From positions 1-50,831 of the IMG/VR virus record IMGVR_UViG_3300034109_000852: DNA of 50,831 bases; one strand, written 5' to 3'. Source of the stretch: a virus. The notes below the pieces were generated by a model. It had not been told where the DNA came from, made no database searches, and worked only from the letters and a program-made list of their open reading frames with translations. Each line of letters opens with the position of its first letter. The first letter of the stretch is position 1. The translations under genes and the position numbers were made by a program. Positions 7,334 to 14,622 of this stretch are shown here, piece by piece.

Positions 7334-7647
7334 TCGTACCGAACGACTGCCACCCAACCACGACGCAGTGGGCACCAGGCGGTGCCGATCTCACGCACAC
7401 GCCGCTGGCCCCAGTAACACGCCCGCCGACAAGCCGCGTCGGGACTGACTGTCGAGAAGCCCAGCCCCTCGTAGCCAAAGCCGCGCCGGCCGCAGTGGAC
7501 GAACGTGTTCGTCACCGCGAGGTGATCGGCGTGCTCCTGGGCAGAGACGATGCCGACGCTCCGACGGCCGTGGACGACGACGGTCGTGTCGGCCGAGGCT
7601 ACGGCGGCAGTCAGGATAAGACACAGCGAAAGAATCATGGGACGCAT
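7330..7647 (-). CDS. Small secreted protein
   Basis: A 105-residue protein with a clear signal peptide (MRPMILSLCLILTAAVASA) and a strong AGGAG site 7 nt before ATG 7647. The mature part carries four cysteines (in HCGRR, ACRRACYW and AWCPL), pointing to two disulfides and an extracytoplasmic location. It lies directly downstream of the TatA-like gene. No family recognised. Confidence 0.75.
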   Translation of the reverse strand: MRPMILSLCLILTAAVASADTTVVVHGRRSVGIVSAQEHADHLAVTNTFVHCGRRGFGYEGLGFSTVSPDAACRRACYWGQRRVREIGTAWCPLRRGWVAVVRYE

Positions 7648-7666
7648 GGTGATGCTCCTAGAGGTT

Positions 7667-7855
7667 TCAGGCCCGAACATTCGACTCAATGGCTCGTTCG
7701 ATCTCACGGCACTCGCTCTCGACTTCGAGGAACCCACGCTTGAATTCGACGACCGACTGGCCGACACTGCGGGCGATCTTCGGGAGACGTCCTCCGAAAA
7801 GCATGACTGCGATGCTACCGATAAGACACAGTTCAAAAGTCCCGATCCCAAACAT
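7667..7855 (-). CDS. tatA: TatA/B/E-like twin-arginine translocase protein
   Basis: A 62-residue protein with the TatA layout: a short N-terminal membrane helix (FGIGTFELCLIGSIAVML), the hinge FGGRLP corresponding to the FG-x-x-LP motif, then a basic amphipathic helix (KIARSVGQSVVEFKRG) and an acidic tail. AAGGAG precedes the ATG by 7 nt. In bacteria TatA oligomers form the pore or thin the membrane for folded-protein export. TatA homologues in phage genomes are unusual. Here it follows a gene with an RR signal-like N-terminus and precedes a secreted protein. A holin-like use of the same architecture is an alternative. Confidence 0.85.
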   Translation of the reverse strand: MFGIGTFELCLIGSIAVMLFGGRLPKIARSVGQSVVEFKRGFLEVESECREIERAIESNVRA

Positions 7856-7880
7856 GACGACACTCCTTCGTTACAGGTCA

Positions 7881-8153
7881 CTAACCGATCTCGTGGACGT
7901 CCAGCGAGATTTCTTGCGGGAGCAGCAGCGCAGGCTGCGTGATTCCGTGTTCTTTCAGGTGCAGTCGCAGGTTGTCGCGAATGCTCTCCATCACCTCGCC
8001 GGAGACGCGAGTATTCACGCGAAAGACGAGCAGCGTCTTTTTCTTCTCGTCCAGAGGCACGGCCTGCGCCGCGAGCTCTTTCTCGCCGGACTTCGTATTC
8101 AGCAGAAACGGCGACGCGAAGAGTCCCTGGAGTGCGGAGCGGCGGTCGATCAC
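7881..8153 (-). CDS. Protein with twin-arginine signal-like N-terminus
   Basis: A 90-residue protein starting at GTG 8153 in a GTGA overlap with csrA. The N-terminus [17 protein letters not shown] has adjacent arginines, then a short hydrophobic stretch and an AQA site near residue 31, resembling a Tat signal peptide, although the hydrophobic core is short. The rest is a mixed alpha/beta domain ending with [13 protein letters not shown]. It is encoded between csrA and the TatA-like gene, which suggests it could be that translocase's cargo. An untargeted cytoplasmic protein is the alternative. Confidence 0.7.
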   Translation of the reverse strand: MIDRRSALQGLFASPFLLNTKSGEKELAAQAVPLDEKKKTLLVFRVNTRVSGEVMESIRDNLRLHLKEHGITQPALLLPQEISLDVHEIG

Positions 8154-8314
8154 TTCGCCACCGCCTTCCCGAGCAACTCCTTGCGGATGATGTTCATTTC
8201 CTTCGGCGCCTGGATCGCGAGGCGAACCTGGCCGTCCACCACGCGGGTGACGACGATCTCAATGTCGTTGCCGATCAGAAGCCGCTCTCCGCGGCGTCGT
8301 GTGAGAACAAGCAT
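8150..8314 (-). CDS. csrA: CsrA-family RNA-binding translational regulator
   Basis: A 54-residue CsrA. It begins [20 protein letters not shown], matching the CsrA beta1-beta2 signature with the conserved LTRR, GE and IG positions. [11 protein letters not shown] is the beta4-beta5 and APKE region, and the C-terminal helix includes R44, the usual RNA-contacting arginine. It should dimerise and bind GGA motifs in mRNA leaders, altering translation and stability. ATG 8314 follows an ACGGAG ribosome site that itself contains an ANGGA CsrA target, so autoregulation is plausible. It has its own promoter and a long leader hairpin. Confidence 0.95.
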   Translation of the reverse strand: MLVLTRRRGERLLIGNDIEIVVTRVVDGQVRLAIQAPKEMNIIRKELLGKAVAK

Positions 8315-8338
8315 TGCTGACTCCGTTCAGCGGGTGCC

Positions 8339-8387
8339 GGTGACTGGCGGCTCAGTCAGGAAGTGACATAAAGAACCGCCAGCCACC
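8339..8387 (-). promoter_or_regulatory. 15-bp stem-loop in the csrA leader
   Basis: The arms at 8339-8353 and 8373-8387 pair over 15 positions with two G-U wobbles around a 19-nt loop. The hairpin lies between the promoter (8406-8434) and csrA, so it is part of the 5' leader. It is followed by GAACGGAG at the start codon, a potential CsrA site. There is no U-run, so a translational or stability element is more likely than a terminator. Confidence 0.6.
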
Positions 8388-8405
8388 AACGTAGTGTGTG
8401 GGCGT

Positions 8406-8434
8406 AGCCTATGCTCCGGCCGAAACGGCGTCAA
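8406..8434 (-). promoter_or_regulatory. Sigma70-like promoter of the csrA operon
   Basis: TTGACG (8429-8434), 17-bp spacer, TAGGCT (8406-8411), read leftward. It lies at the 3' end of the preceding gene and would give csrA a leader of about 85 nt. The -10 and downstream CTACGC match other promoters in the window. Confidence 0.65.
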
Positions 8435-8873
8435 GACGTTTCCGGCAGGCGTCGCGGACGGCTGGCCGCGGGTGCGATGCTGCGGCCCATTCGACGTAGT
8501 CTTTGCCACGCGGATGCGACAGAGCCTCGTCGATCGTCTGGCCCTCAAAACGCCCGTCGCGGAACACGAACTCGTCCTCCTTCGGCTTCATGTGGCCCTC
8601 GATAGCCGGCTCACGCGAGATCGTCCCGCAGAAGCAGCATTCCAGCGTCCACTCACCTCTGTAGTCGTCGATGATGTCGAGCGCCATCGCTCCACACGCC
8701 TCGTCGGCGCACGCATACACGCCGTCGGTTCTGCCGAGGATACGCGCCGCCGATTTCCCTAATATATAAGGGCTTTTTTGCGTTTTCTCGTCTGACTCAG
8801 CAGGGGGTACGACTTTTGGCCGTTTCTTGCCCTTCACCGGCTCGTCCGGCGTCACGTCGAATAGCGTACTCAT
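8409..8873 (-). CDS. Zinc-ribbon protein with ExoX-like C-terminal domain
   Basis: A 154-residue protein. CADEACG (residues about 55-61) and ECCFCGT (about 78-84) supply paired cysteines for a zinc ribbon. The C-terminal part (GRFEGQTIDEALSHPRGKDY, then VEWA) resembles the small domain found at the end of exonuclease X-like and other phage DNA-processing proteins. It sits directly after the UvrD-like helicase, so a role as a recombination or repair accessory is likely. The ATG lies 7 nt after an AAGGCT box similar to the phage -10 element, with no obvious Shine-Dalgarno. Confidence 0.7.
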   Translation of the reverse strand: MSTLFDVTPDEPVKGKKRPKVVPPAESDEKTQKSPYILGKSAARILGRTDGVYACADEACGAMALDIIDDYRGEWTLECCFCGTISREPAIEGHMKPKEDEFVFRDGRFEGQTIDEALSHPRGKDYVEWAAASHPRPAVRDACRKRLDAVSAGA

Positions 8874-8888
8874 GTCGCGTAGCCTTTC

Positions 8889-10544
8889 TCAGAGAGGGAG
8901 TTCCATCCGGTACTTCTCGCGCGGGTCGTGGGCAATGATGAGCTTCTTACGAGCCCGCGTCACGCCGACGTACTCGATTCGCCGCTCCTCGTTGAAGCGG
9001 GCCTGGTCGTTTTCCTCGCTTTCGCGAATCCGCCGGCCGAGATTTGTCAGCATCACGACTTTGTCGCTCTCTTGACCCTTGACTGAGTGAATCGTGCCGA
9101 TCCGAATCTTCGGGTTGCTCACGACATCGACACCCCAGCGTTTCGCGGCAGCCGACCACTTCGTGCCGCCGTCAGGCAGGCCGCTCCACGCACCGCTGGC
9201 GATCGCGGCCCGCAGGTGCTCGGTCGCCCCCAGTTGCCCGATGTCTTCGGGGTATATGCGGTCGAACGTCGAGCTCAAGCCCTTCGACCACCGGCTCTTG
9301 CTGCCCCGTTCCAGCCACGTCCGGCCGTCCGTCGTCTTTGATGGCAGCATTTCGAGGATGTAACTCCACTGGTCGCCGCTGATCGCTTCGCCGTGCTGGA
9401 GCCGCCAGAGGCCGCCCATGCCCAAATCTCGCGTATACGCGCCACCCTTGGCCTTCACCTTCCGAAACGGCATTCCGATGTCGTCTAGAATCGCGGCGAT
9501 CTTGCCGACGTGCCGGTTCGTCCTGGCGATGACGAGCGTGTCCTCGTCGGGCCGCAGGTCGGACAGGTCGTCCTCGAAGTTCTCGCTCTCCTCGACGCTT
9601 CCTTCGTGATCTGCCGGGGCGATCCCGCGATCCCAGTAGTCCGGCAGCCGCTGAAGGCACCGTTCGCCGAGGGCCATGATCGGCGGCGCACACCGATAGC
9701 TCTTCGGCATGATCTTCTGGTTCTTCCCGACGTCCCACGACATGAAATACTCGCTGCTTGCCCCCGCCCACGAGTACAGGACTTGGTACGGATCACCGAC
9801 GCACCACGCCCATTTCACGGCGTCGCCCGTCAGGAGTCGTCGGCAGGCCAGATCAAGCAGCTTGCTGGCGTCCTGGGCCTCGTCGAAAATCCAGCCCACG
9901 ACCGTGTCAGGAACCATGCCGTCAGGCATCACGAACTCCGGCCCGTCGGCCGGACTGTGCCTCACCCCCACGAACCGGCAGAGCATATCGGTGAAATCCA
10001 TCCGGTGATCGAGCCGCTTAGCCTGCTCGTACTGCTCAATCCGCTTGACCACCTCGCCGAACGACGGGGCGTCTGGGTTCTGGTCGGCCTCGACCACCTG
10101 CTTCAGCGGCGCGACGAGGTTCCTGGCGAGGCTCCAGTAGTTCAGGGCCGCCGCGGCCGCTGGGTCGCCCGTGTACAGGCTGACGCCGCCGTCATCGTCC
10201 TCCGACATGGAATACGCCACGTCGCTTCCTACGGCCTCTGACACCCATTTGTCGTCGTCTTTGCTCCCGCCCAGTATCTCCCCCTTGCTGACTCCCAAGA
10301 CCCTGTAGGCGACGCTGTGGGCCGTCCTGAACCAACCCTGCCCAGACAGGTCGTCGGCACTCACGCCCCACGCCGCTGCCGCTCGGCTCGCCGCCTCCGA
10401 CCTTGCGGCCCTGGTAAACGAGGAAAACCCGAGAGCGTAGGGGTTTCTGGCAACCTCCGGCCGCTCCATCGCCTTTTCCATGATGCCAAGCATCATGGTC
10501 GTCTTCCCCGTCCCAGCGCCGCCGATAACTCGTGCAGTTTGCAT
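8889..10544 (-). CDS. UvrD/Rep-like superfamily 1 helicase
   Basis: A 551-residue SF1A helicase. Walker A is GGAGTGKTT (8-16), motif II is FDEAQD, motif III is YSWAGAS, motif V is IGTIHSVKGQESDKVV and motif VI is YVGVTRARKKL. It should translocate on single-stranded DNA with ATP hydrolysis, in replication restart or recombination. ATG 10544 lies 8 nt after AGGAG; an in-frame ATG two codons earlier is too close to it. A cluster of GGACGGT repeats lies immediately upstream, between this gene and the primase. Confidence 0.93.
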   Translation of the reverse strand: MQTARVIGGAGTGKTTMMLGIMEKAMERPEVARNPYALGFSSFTRAARSEAASRAAAAWGVSADDLSGQGWFRTAHSVAYRVLGVSKGEILGGSKDDDKWVSEAVGSDVAYSMSEDDDGGVSLYTGDPAAAAALNYWSLARNLVAPLKQVVEADQNPDAPSFGEVVKRIEQYEQAKRLDHRMDFTDMLCRFVGVRHSPADGPEFVMPDGMVPDTVVGWIFDEAQDASKLLDLACRRLLTGDAVKWAWCVGDPYQVLYSWAGASSEYFMSWDVGKNQKIMPKSYRCAPPIMALGERCLQRLPDYWDRGIAPADHEGSVEESENFEDDLSDLRPDEDTLVIARTNRHVGKIAAILDDIGMPFRKVKAKGGAYTRDLGMGGLWRLQHGEAISGDQWSYILEMLPSKTTDGRTWLERGSKSRWSKGLSSTFDRIYPEDIGQLGATEHLRAAIASGAWSGLPDGGTKWSAAAKRWGVDVVSNPKIRIGTIHSVKGQESDKVVMLTNLGRRIRESEENDQARFNEERRIEYVGVTRARKKLIIAHDPREKYRMELPL

Positions 10545-10580
10545 TCCCATTGCTCCTATGTTTCCTAAATTGAACCAAGT

Positions 10581-10721
10581 GGACGGTTGGACGGTCTGTT
10601 AAGATAGGTAAACCGTCCACCCTAAAGCCTTGCAATCAAACAGCTTGCGCTTCGTGGACGGTGGACGGTGAGTGATTTTGGTAAATCGCTTCACCCCCAT
10701 CGGCATCCCCCTTTACCGTCC
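10581..10721. repeat. Six-copy GGACGGT iteron-like cluster
   Basis: GGACGGT occurs at 10581, 10589, 10656 and 10663, and its complement ACCGTCC at 10612 and 10715, six copies in 141 bp. The 10581/10612 pair also forms an inverted repeat. The block straddles the primase-polymerase 3' end and the gap before the helicase. Such arrays are typical of initiator binding (origin iterons) or operators. Confidence 0.6.
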
Positions 10722-12429
10722 AATCGCCGTCATCGCCGGCCGAGAGCCGCTCTAGGGCAGCCAGCCACTCGCGGGTGAACACAACGTATTCCAGTCGCCC
10801 GCTCTCAAAGCGGTGCCTGCGGTGGTCGAAGTCTCGCTGCCCCATGATCTCTAGGAGCTTCGCCCGAACGCGATTCCGCTCCCCAGGAACAACGTCGTGG
10901 CTCCGGCCAATGTCCTCCCAGATTTTGCCCCACTGGAGCCAGAGTTCGTCCGGCGTGACCCAGCACGGCCTCCCAGACTCGTTCGGCTCTGGGTTGTCCT
11001 CGCTCTTCGGCGTCGTGGCCTTCTTGATGACCTGAAGGACGTAGCCGGCCAACTGGGCATATCGCAGGCTCGACGTGCCGACCGCGATGTCGTCCTCCTC
11101 TCGCTTGCGGGCCATCAGCAGTTCCATGAGGCCAGGTACGGCTTGGAACCCGTTCGCCTTGCAGGCATCGTGCCCCTTCCAGATTTTCTGCCACCGGCCG
11201 GCATCGCCGTCGAGGATGTAAGCCCGTGTGGCAGTGAACACGGCCGCCGCCACCTTCGGGGCTGACCTGAACGTGTCGAACGTCATGTGGATGCGACCGC
11301 GGCACGGGGTCGCCTCCCAGAGCGGGACGCACAGAACGATTTCTGGCGGGTCGGAGTGGATCATCTCGATCCGCCAGTCGCCAGGCTCGTATGCCTCTGT
11401 CTTCCCGACCGTCACCTTCTTCAGCCCGTACAGTTCAAACCCGCTGCCAGGTGGCGGCTTCTTCTTGCCGTCTTCGGCGGCCGCGATATTGTCGAGCTCA
11501 CGCTCAACGGCAGACTCTTCGGCGTCAGCGTCAGCCGGCGACCATCCCGTCTCCTTCCGCCTTCGGTAGTGTTCGAGGCAGTCTGCGATGATCTGACGGA
11601 CGTGCTTCTCGTCGGCTGGCGGCTGGCAGTTCTCCTTATTGAGCAGCAGGATTTCACGGGTCGTGATTTCCTGCATGGTACGATCGAGTGGATTACGCTG
11701 GTTCACGATTTTGAACCATGACCATCGCAGGATCGCGCGGTGCCGGTGGCCGTCTGGTATCTTCCCAAACAGCATTGTCGAAGCCGGCTTCTCGTCCGGC
11801 TTGCCGGCAGACCGTCCGGCGCCGTTTGAGAGCGCGACCAGAAGCGCCTTCGGCGTCCTCGCGATCTCGACATCGTCGAGCGAGAACCCAGGCTTCCACG
11901 AATACTGAACGCCAGAGCGGTGCCATGACGGCGGCAGTACGCTCTGAATCGACGCCTCTCCGGCTCCCATGCGGACCTCAAGGCCGCCTGGTGAGGCGGT
12001 CCCTTTGCATTCGGACAGGCAGTCATCCCACCGCGTCAACTGGTGCGTCGATTTTCCGCTCGTCCACGTCGGCGTTTCGAGGTCGTCCATGCCGATCGAC
12101 TTGCGGAACTGCCTCGCGGCCTCGTCGTCGTCCTCGCTGTCGATCATCCCGCCTTTCGGCCCGAGCAGGCAGCCGACGTTGAACGGGATGCCGTCTTCCA
12201 GCCACTCAAGGATGTCATCCTCAGTCTGCGCAACACGAGACGCCCAGTCATCCCCGACCGGATGCTTCCCGCAGTTGCGTTCGCCAGACTTCCCGATGGC
12301 GTGATCCTTCCGGCCGCATGTACACCGGCCGTCCGGCCAGATGCCGTGAACGCGAACGAGGATCAAGCCTTTTGATAGGTAGAGCGCGCATGCCTTGAAC
12401 ATGGCGTCTGGGTCGAATTCAAATGCCAT
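10636..12429 (-). CDS. Bifunctional DNA primase/polymerase-type protein
   Basis: A 597-residue protein. The N-terminal 200 residues follow the phage Prim-Pol layout: a cysteine-bearing insertion (CTCGRKDHAIG ... CGKHP), NVGCLLGPKGGMID with nearby acidic residues, TSGKSTHQL, then GLEVRMGAGEASIQSVLPPS and a following histidine. It probably makes primers and may extend them. The C-terminal 350 residues have no Walker motif, so it lacks the fused helicase seen in many relatives and may recruit one in trans. The separate UvrD- and SNF2-like genes flank it in the same transcription unit. Confidence 0.85.
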   Translation of the reverse strand: MAFEFDPDAMFKACALYLSKGLILVRVHGIWPDGRCTCGRKDHAIGKSGERNCGKHPVGDDWASRVAQTEDDILEWLEDGIPFNVGCLLGPKGGMIDSEDDDEAARQFRKSIGMDDLETPTWTSGKSTHQLTRWDDCLSECKGTASPGGLEVRMGAGEASIQSVLPPSWHRSGVQYSWKPGFSLDDVEIARTPKALLVALSNGAGRSAGKPDEKPASTMLFGKIPDGHRHRAILRWSWFKIVNQRNPLDRTMQEITTREILLLNKENCQPPADEKHVRQIIADCLEHYRRRKETGWSPADADAEESAVERELDNIAAAEDGKKKPPPGSGFELYGLKKVTVGKTEAYEPGDWRIEMIHSDPPEIVLCVPLWEATPCRGRIHMTFDTFRSAPKVAAAVFTATRAYILDGDAGRWQKIWKGHDACKANGFQAVPGLMELLMARKREEDDIAVGTSSLRYAQLAGYVLQVIKKATTPKSEDNPEPNESGRPCWVTPDELWLQWGKIWEDIGRSHDVVPGERNRVRAKLLEIMGQRDFDHRRHRFESGRLEYVVFTREWLAALERLSAGDDGDWTVKGDADGGEAIYQNHSPSTVHEAQAV

Positions 12430-12445
12430 TTTGCACTAACTCCGT

Positions 12446-13168
12446 TTAGCGACTGCCGAACTTCCGTTCCATTGAAATCCTCGCTCCGTCAATAACTCCG
12501 CGACGCTCGCTCCAGACCTTGTTCGTGCCGTTGATGACGAACAGGAGCTCTTGAGGCTGTATTTCGCCGACGCCAAGCCTGCCCCAGAACCTGACCGCGA
12601 AGGCCGCAGGCGCCTCCCTGCCGAGACGCTGGCCGTAGTGAGCGAAACCGTTGTACGAGAAGACATACACGTAGCCGTGGCCGTCGAATTTCGTCTCCGC
12701 GTAGTCGTGACACTGTGACCACCACTTCGTGTAGTCCTTCATGTCGAAGCTCTGCTTGAACTTGCGGAAATTCTTGAACTCGACCCCGAGTCTCGGCGAC
12801 TTCGTCTTCCACCCAGAGTCATCGCGAGGAGTGATGATTGCGTCGATCCGAACTCTTTTTCCGCTCCAGTGCGTCCCCCACACCTCCTCAAACACATGGA
12901 AGTGCCTTGCTAGCCGATCCAGAACGCCCCTCTTGAGATCAGACTCGTTGCCCTTCGCTCTCGCCGCGTCATCGACGCATCGGTATGCGATCGAATAGAC
13001 GTCGCCTGGTGTTCTCGACGATGATCCGCTCTCGTCGAGCAACTGCTCGATGCGTTCGATCACTTCCTGTAGGACGTCAACCGAGTCGTCTTGCATCAAC
13101 TCGGAGGCGAGACGCAGGCAAATCAGATAGATGTCTTCGTCGTTCACCGCCCTGCTCCTGCGTTGCAT
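12446..13168 (-). CDS. Candidate PD-(D/E)XK-type nuclease
   Basis: A 240-residue protein starting at ATG 13168, 6 nt after GGAGGG. After a helical N-terminus, the middle reads VRIDAIITP followed by LGVEFKNF. This is the D ... ExK pairing of the PD-(D/E)XK nuclease core, followed by aromatic strands (YVYVFSYNGF). Location between replication genes fits a recombination exonuclease or resolvase-type enzyme. The call rests on this one motif. Otherwise it is an unrecognised replication-module protein. Confidence 0.5.
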   Translation of the reverse strand: MQRRSRAVNDEDIYLICLRLASELMQDDSVDVLQEVIERIEQLLDESGSSSRTPGDVYSIAYRCVDDAARAKGNESDLKRGVLDRLARHFHVFEEVWGTHWSGKRVRIDAIITPRDDSGWKTKSPRLGVEFKNFRKFKQSFDMKDYTKWWSQCHDYAETKFDGHGYVYVFSYNGFAHYGQRLGREAPAAFAVRFWGRLGVGEIQPQELLFVINGTNKVWSERRGVIDGARISMERKFGSR

Positions 13169-13176
13169 AAGAAACC

Positions 13177-13213
13177 CTCCCCCGCCCACCGCATTTCGCA
13201 GTGGGCGGGAGAG
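13177..13213 (-). terminator. Strong hairpin between replication genes
   Basis: Arms 13177-13189 and 13201-13213 pair over 13 bp (one G-U) around CGCATTTCGCA. It sits 9 bp upstream of the nuclease-like gene, so its foot nearly contains that gene's ribosome site. With no U-run it may be a translational control hairpin or processing site rather than a terminator. Confidence 0.45.
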
Positions 13214-13350
13214 GCGTAATCCGCCGAGTCGGCGTGACGTGAAAGGGAGAAAGCGTCAGAGGCTCGACCGGCTGGCCGTGTTTTTCGCCACCGCGGCCTG
13301 GGCGTCCGGCCCCTAAGACGGGGTTTCGCGCCGCCGGCCCAGCGACAAAA

Positions 13351-14130
13351 TCACTCGTCGTCGTGGGCGTCCGGCGTGACGGTGGCGCCGGCCGGAGGAG
13401 CGGAGAACATCCGCTTCAACGGCTCGACGTACACGCGCCGCGCGACCTCGCCCTGCTCCTCGCTGATCGTGCCGACGACACGCGGCACGATGGTGGAGTA
13501 GGGCTGGCCGCCCGCGCTCTTCGCCTTCTCCAGACGCAGGCCGACGACCACCTCGTAGTGGAAGCTCGGCAACCGCTTCTGGAACGGCAGCCACGACTGG
13601 AGCGAGCCAGGTCCGACGGTCACGAGGATCGGCCACACGTCGCCCTCGCGGAGGATCGCCAAGATGCGGCTCTCCTTGACCTTCTTGCCGCCGCCCTTCG
13701 CCGAGCCGTAGCCGAACTCGGTGCTCTTCGAGATGGCGTCCCAGTCGTACTTCCGATCGCCGATGCGGAACCGCTCCAGCGTCTCCGGCTTGATCTCGGT
13801 CCCGAGCTCGTCGGAGACGCGGTAGCCCACCATCAGATCGTTGCTGATGATGATCGGCCGCTGATCCGTCGGGTCTTGGGACGGCCAGAGCACTCCGCGC
13901 TTTGAGATGCCCACGAGCAGGCCCACGATCTCATCGCAGGTCGTCTCGTTGCCGTCGAGGTTCACGGTCCACTTGGTGCCGCCGCCGGCCGGCGTCTTCA
14001 CGCGGACCAAGTCCTGTTCCCGCATCGGCTCGCCATCGAGGTTCGCCTCGATGATCCGAAGCTGCCGGCTGTCAGCCGAGAGCGCCGGATAGTTGATGCT
14101 CTGGACACTCGTCGAAATCGCAGTCGTCAT
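13351..14130 (-). CDS. Conserved replication-module protein, function unknown
   Basis: A 259-residue protein with AGGAG 6 nt before ATG. It contains TKWTVNLDGNETTCDEIVGLLVG, quoted here only in part as TKWTVNLDGNETTCDEI, a lysine- and glycine-rich loop (YGSAKGGGKKVKESR) and a proline/acidic tail. Beta-rich composition, the acidic C-terminus (TPDAHDDE) and position among helicase and primase genes are compatible with a single-stranded DNA-binding or recombination mediator protein. No OB-fold signature can be asserted by eye. Confidence 0.65.
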   Translation of the reverse strand: MTTAISTSVQSINYPALSADSRQLRIIEANLDGEPMREQDLVRVKTPAGGGTKWTVNLDGNETTCDEIVGLLVGISKRGVLWPSQDPTDQRPIIISNDLMVGYRVSDELGTEIKPETLERFRIGDRKYDWDAISKSTEFGYGSAKGGGKKVKESRILAILREGDVWPILVTVGPGSLQSWLPFQKRLPSFHYEVVVGLRLEKAKSAGGQPYSTIVPRVVGTISEEQGEVARRVYVEPLKRMFSAPPAGATVTPDAHDDE

Positions 14131-14175
14131 AACTGTCTCCTCGCGTAGGGAATGAAACCAATCGAACCAGACACG

Positions 14176-14622
14176 TCACTTAACACTGACGTGTCGCAGC
14201 TTCGGAGCAACGTGCTCCGAGAGCAGACCTTCAAATGGAGTACCGTCGGAATACGGCGCGCGGGCATCCTTGCCCGCGGCCATCTCCTTCAGCAGGCTTT
14301 TCAGCCTCGCCGTGTTGACGCTGGCAATCGCCTCCGCGAAGCCAGCCGCCTTCGCGGCACGCATGACCAGTTCCTTCCGGTCCTCGCTCACGCTCATGTA
14401 ATGATCGTGCTCGACGCGCCACGAACGACCAGCGACCTTGACTCCGTCGAGCCGCTGTTCAGACATCTCGCGGATCGCAGCCTCTTCGAGGCTGGCCCGC
14501 CGTTCCTTCAATTCGTCGATGTCGCCGTTCAGGCGAGTCAACTTCTTGTCGATCTCAGCGATTTCAGCGAGCGCCGACTGGAGCGTCGGCTCCGTATCCG
14601 CGAAGGATGGATTCAACGACAT
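14176..14622 (-). CDS. Coiled-coil phage protein of the replication module
   Basis: A 148-residue protein with a clear N-terminal coiled coil (LAEIAEIDKKLTRLNGDI, then ELKERRASLEEA) and a C-terminal alpha/beta part (SWRVEHDHYMSVS). GAGGGA precedes ATG 14622, and the start overlaps the helicase 3' end by 59 bp. Unrecognised; likely a partner of the adjacent SNF2-like helicase or the downstream protein. Confidence 0.75.
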   Translation of the reverse strand: MSLNPSFADTEPTLQSALAEIAEIDKKLTRLNGDIDELKERRASLEEAAIREMSEQRLDGVKVAGRSWRVEHDHYMSVSEDRKELVMRAAKAAGFAEAIASVNTARLKSLLKEMAAGKDARAPYSDGTPFEGLLSEHVAPKLRHVSVK

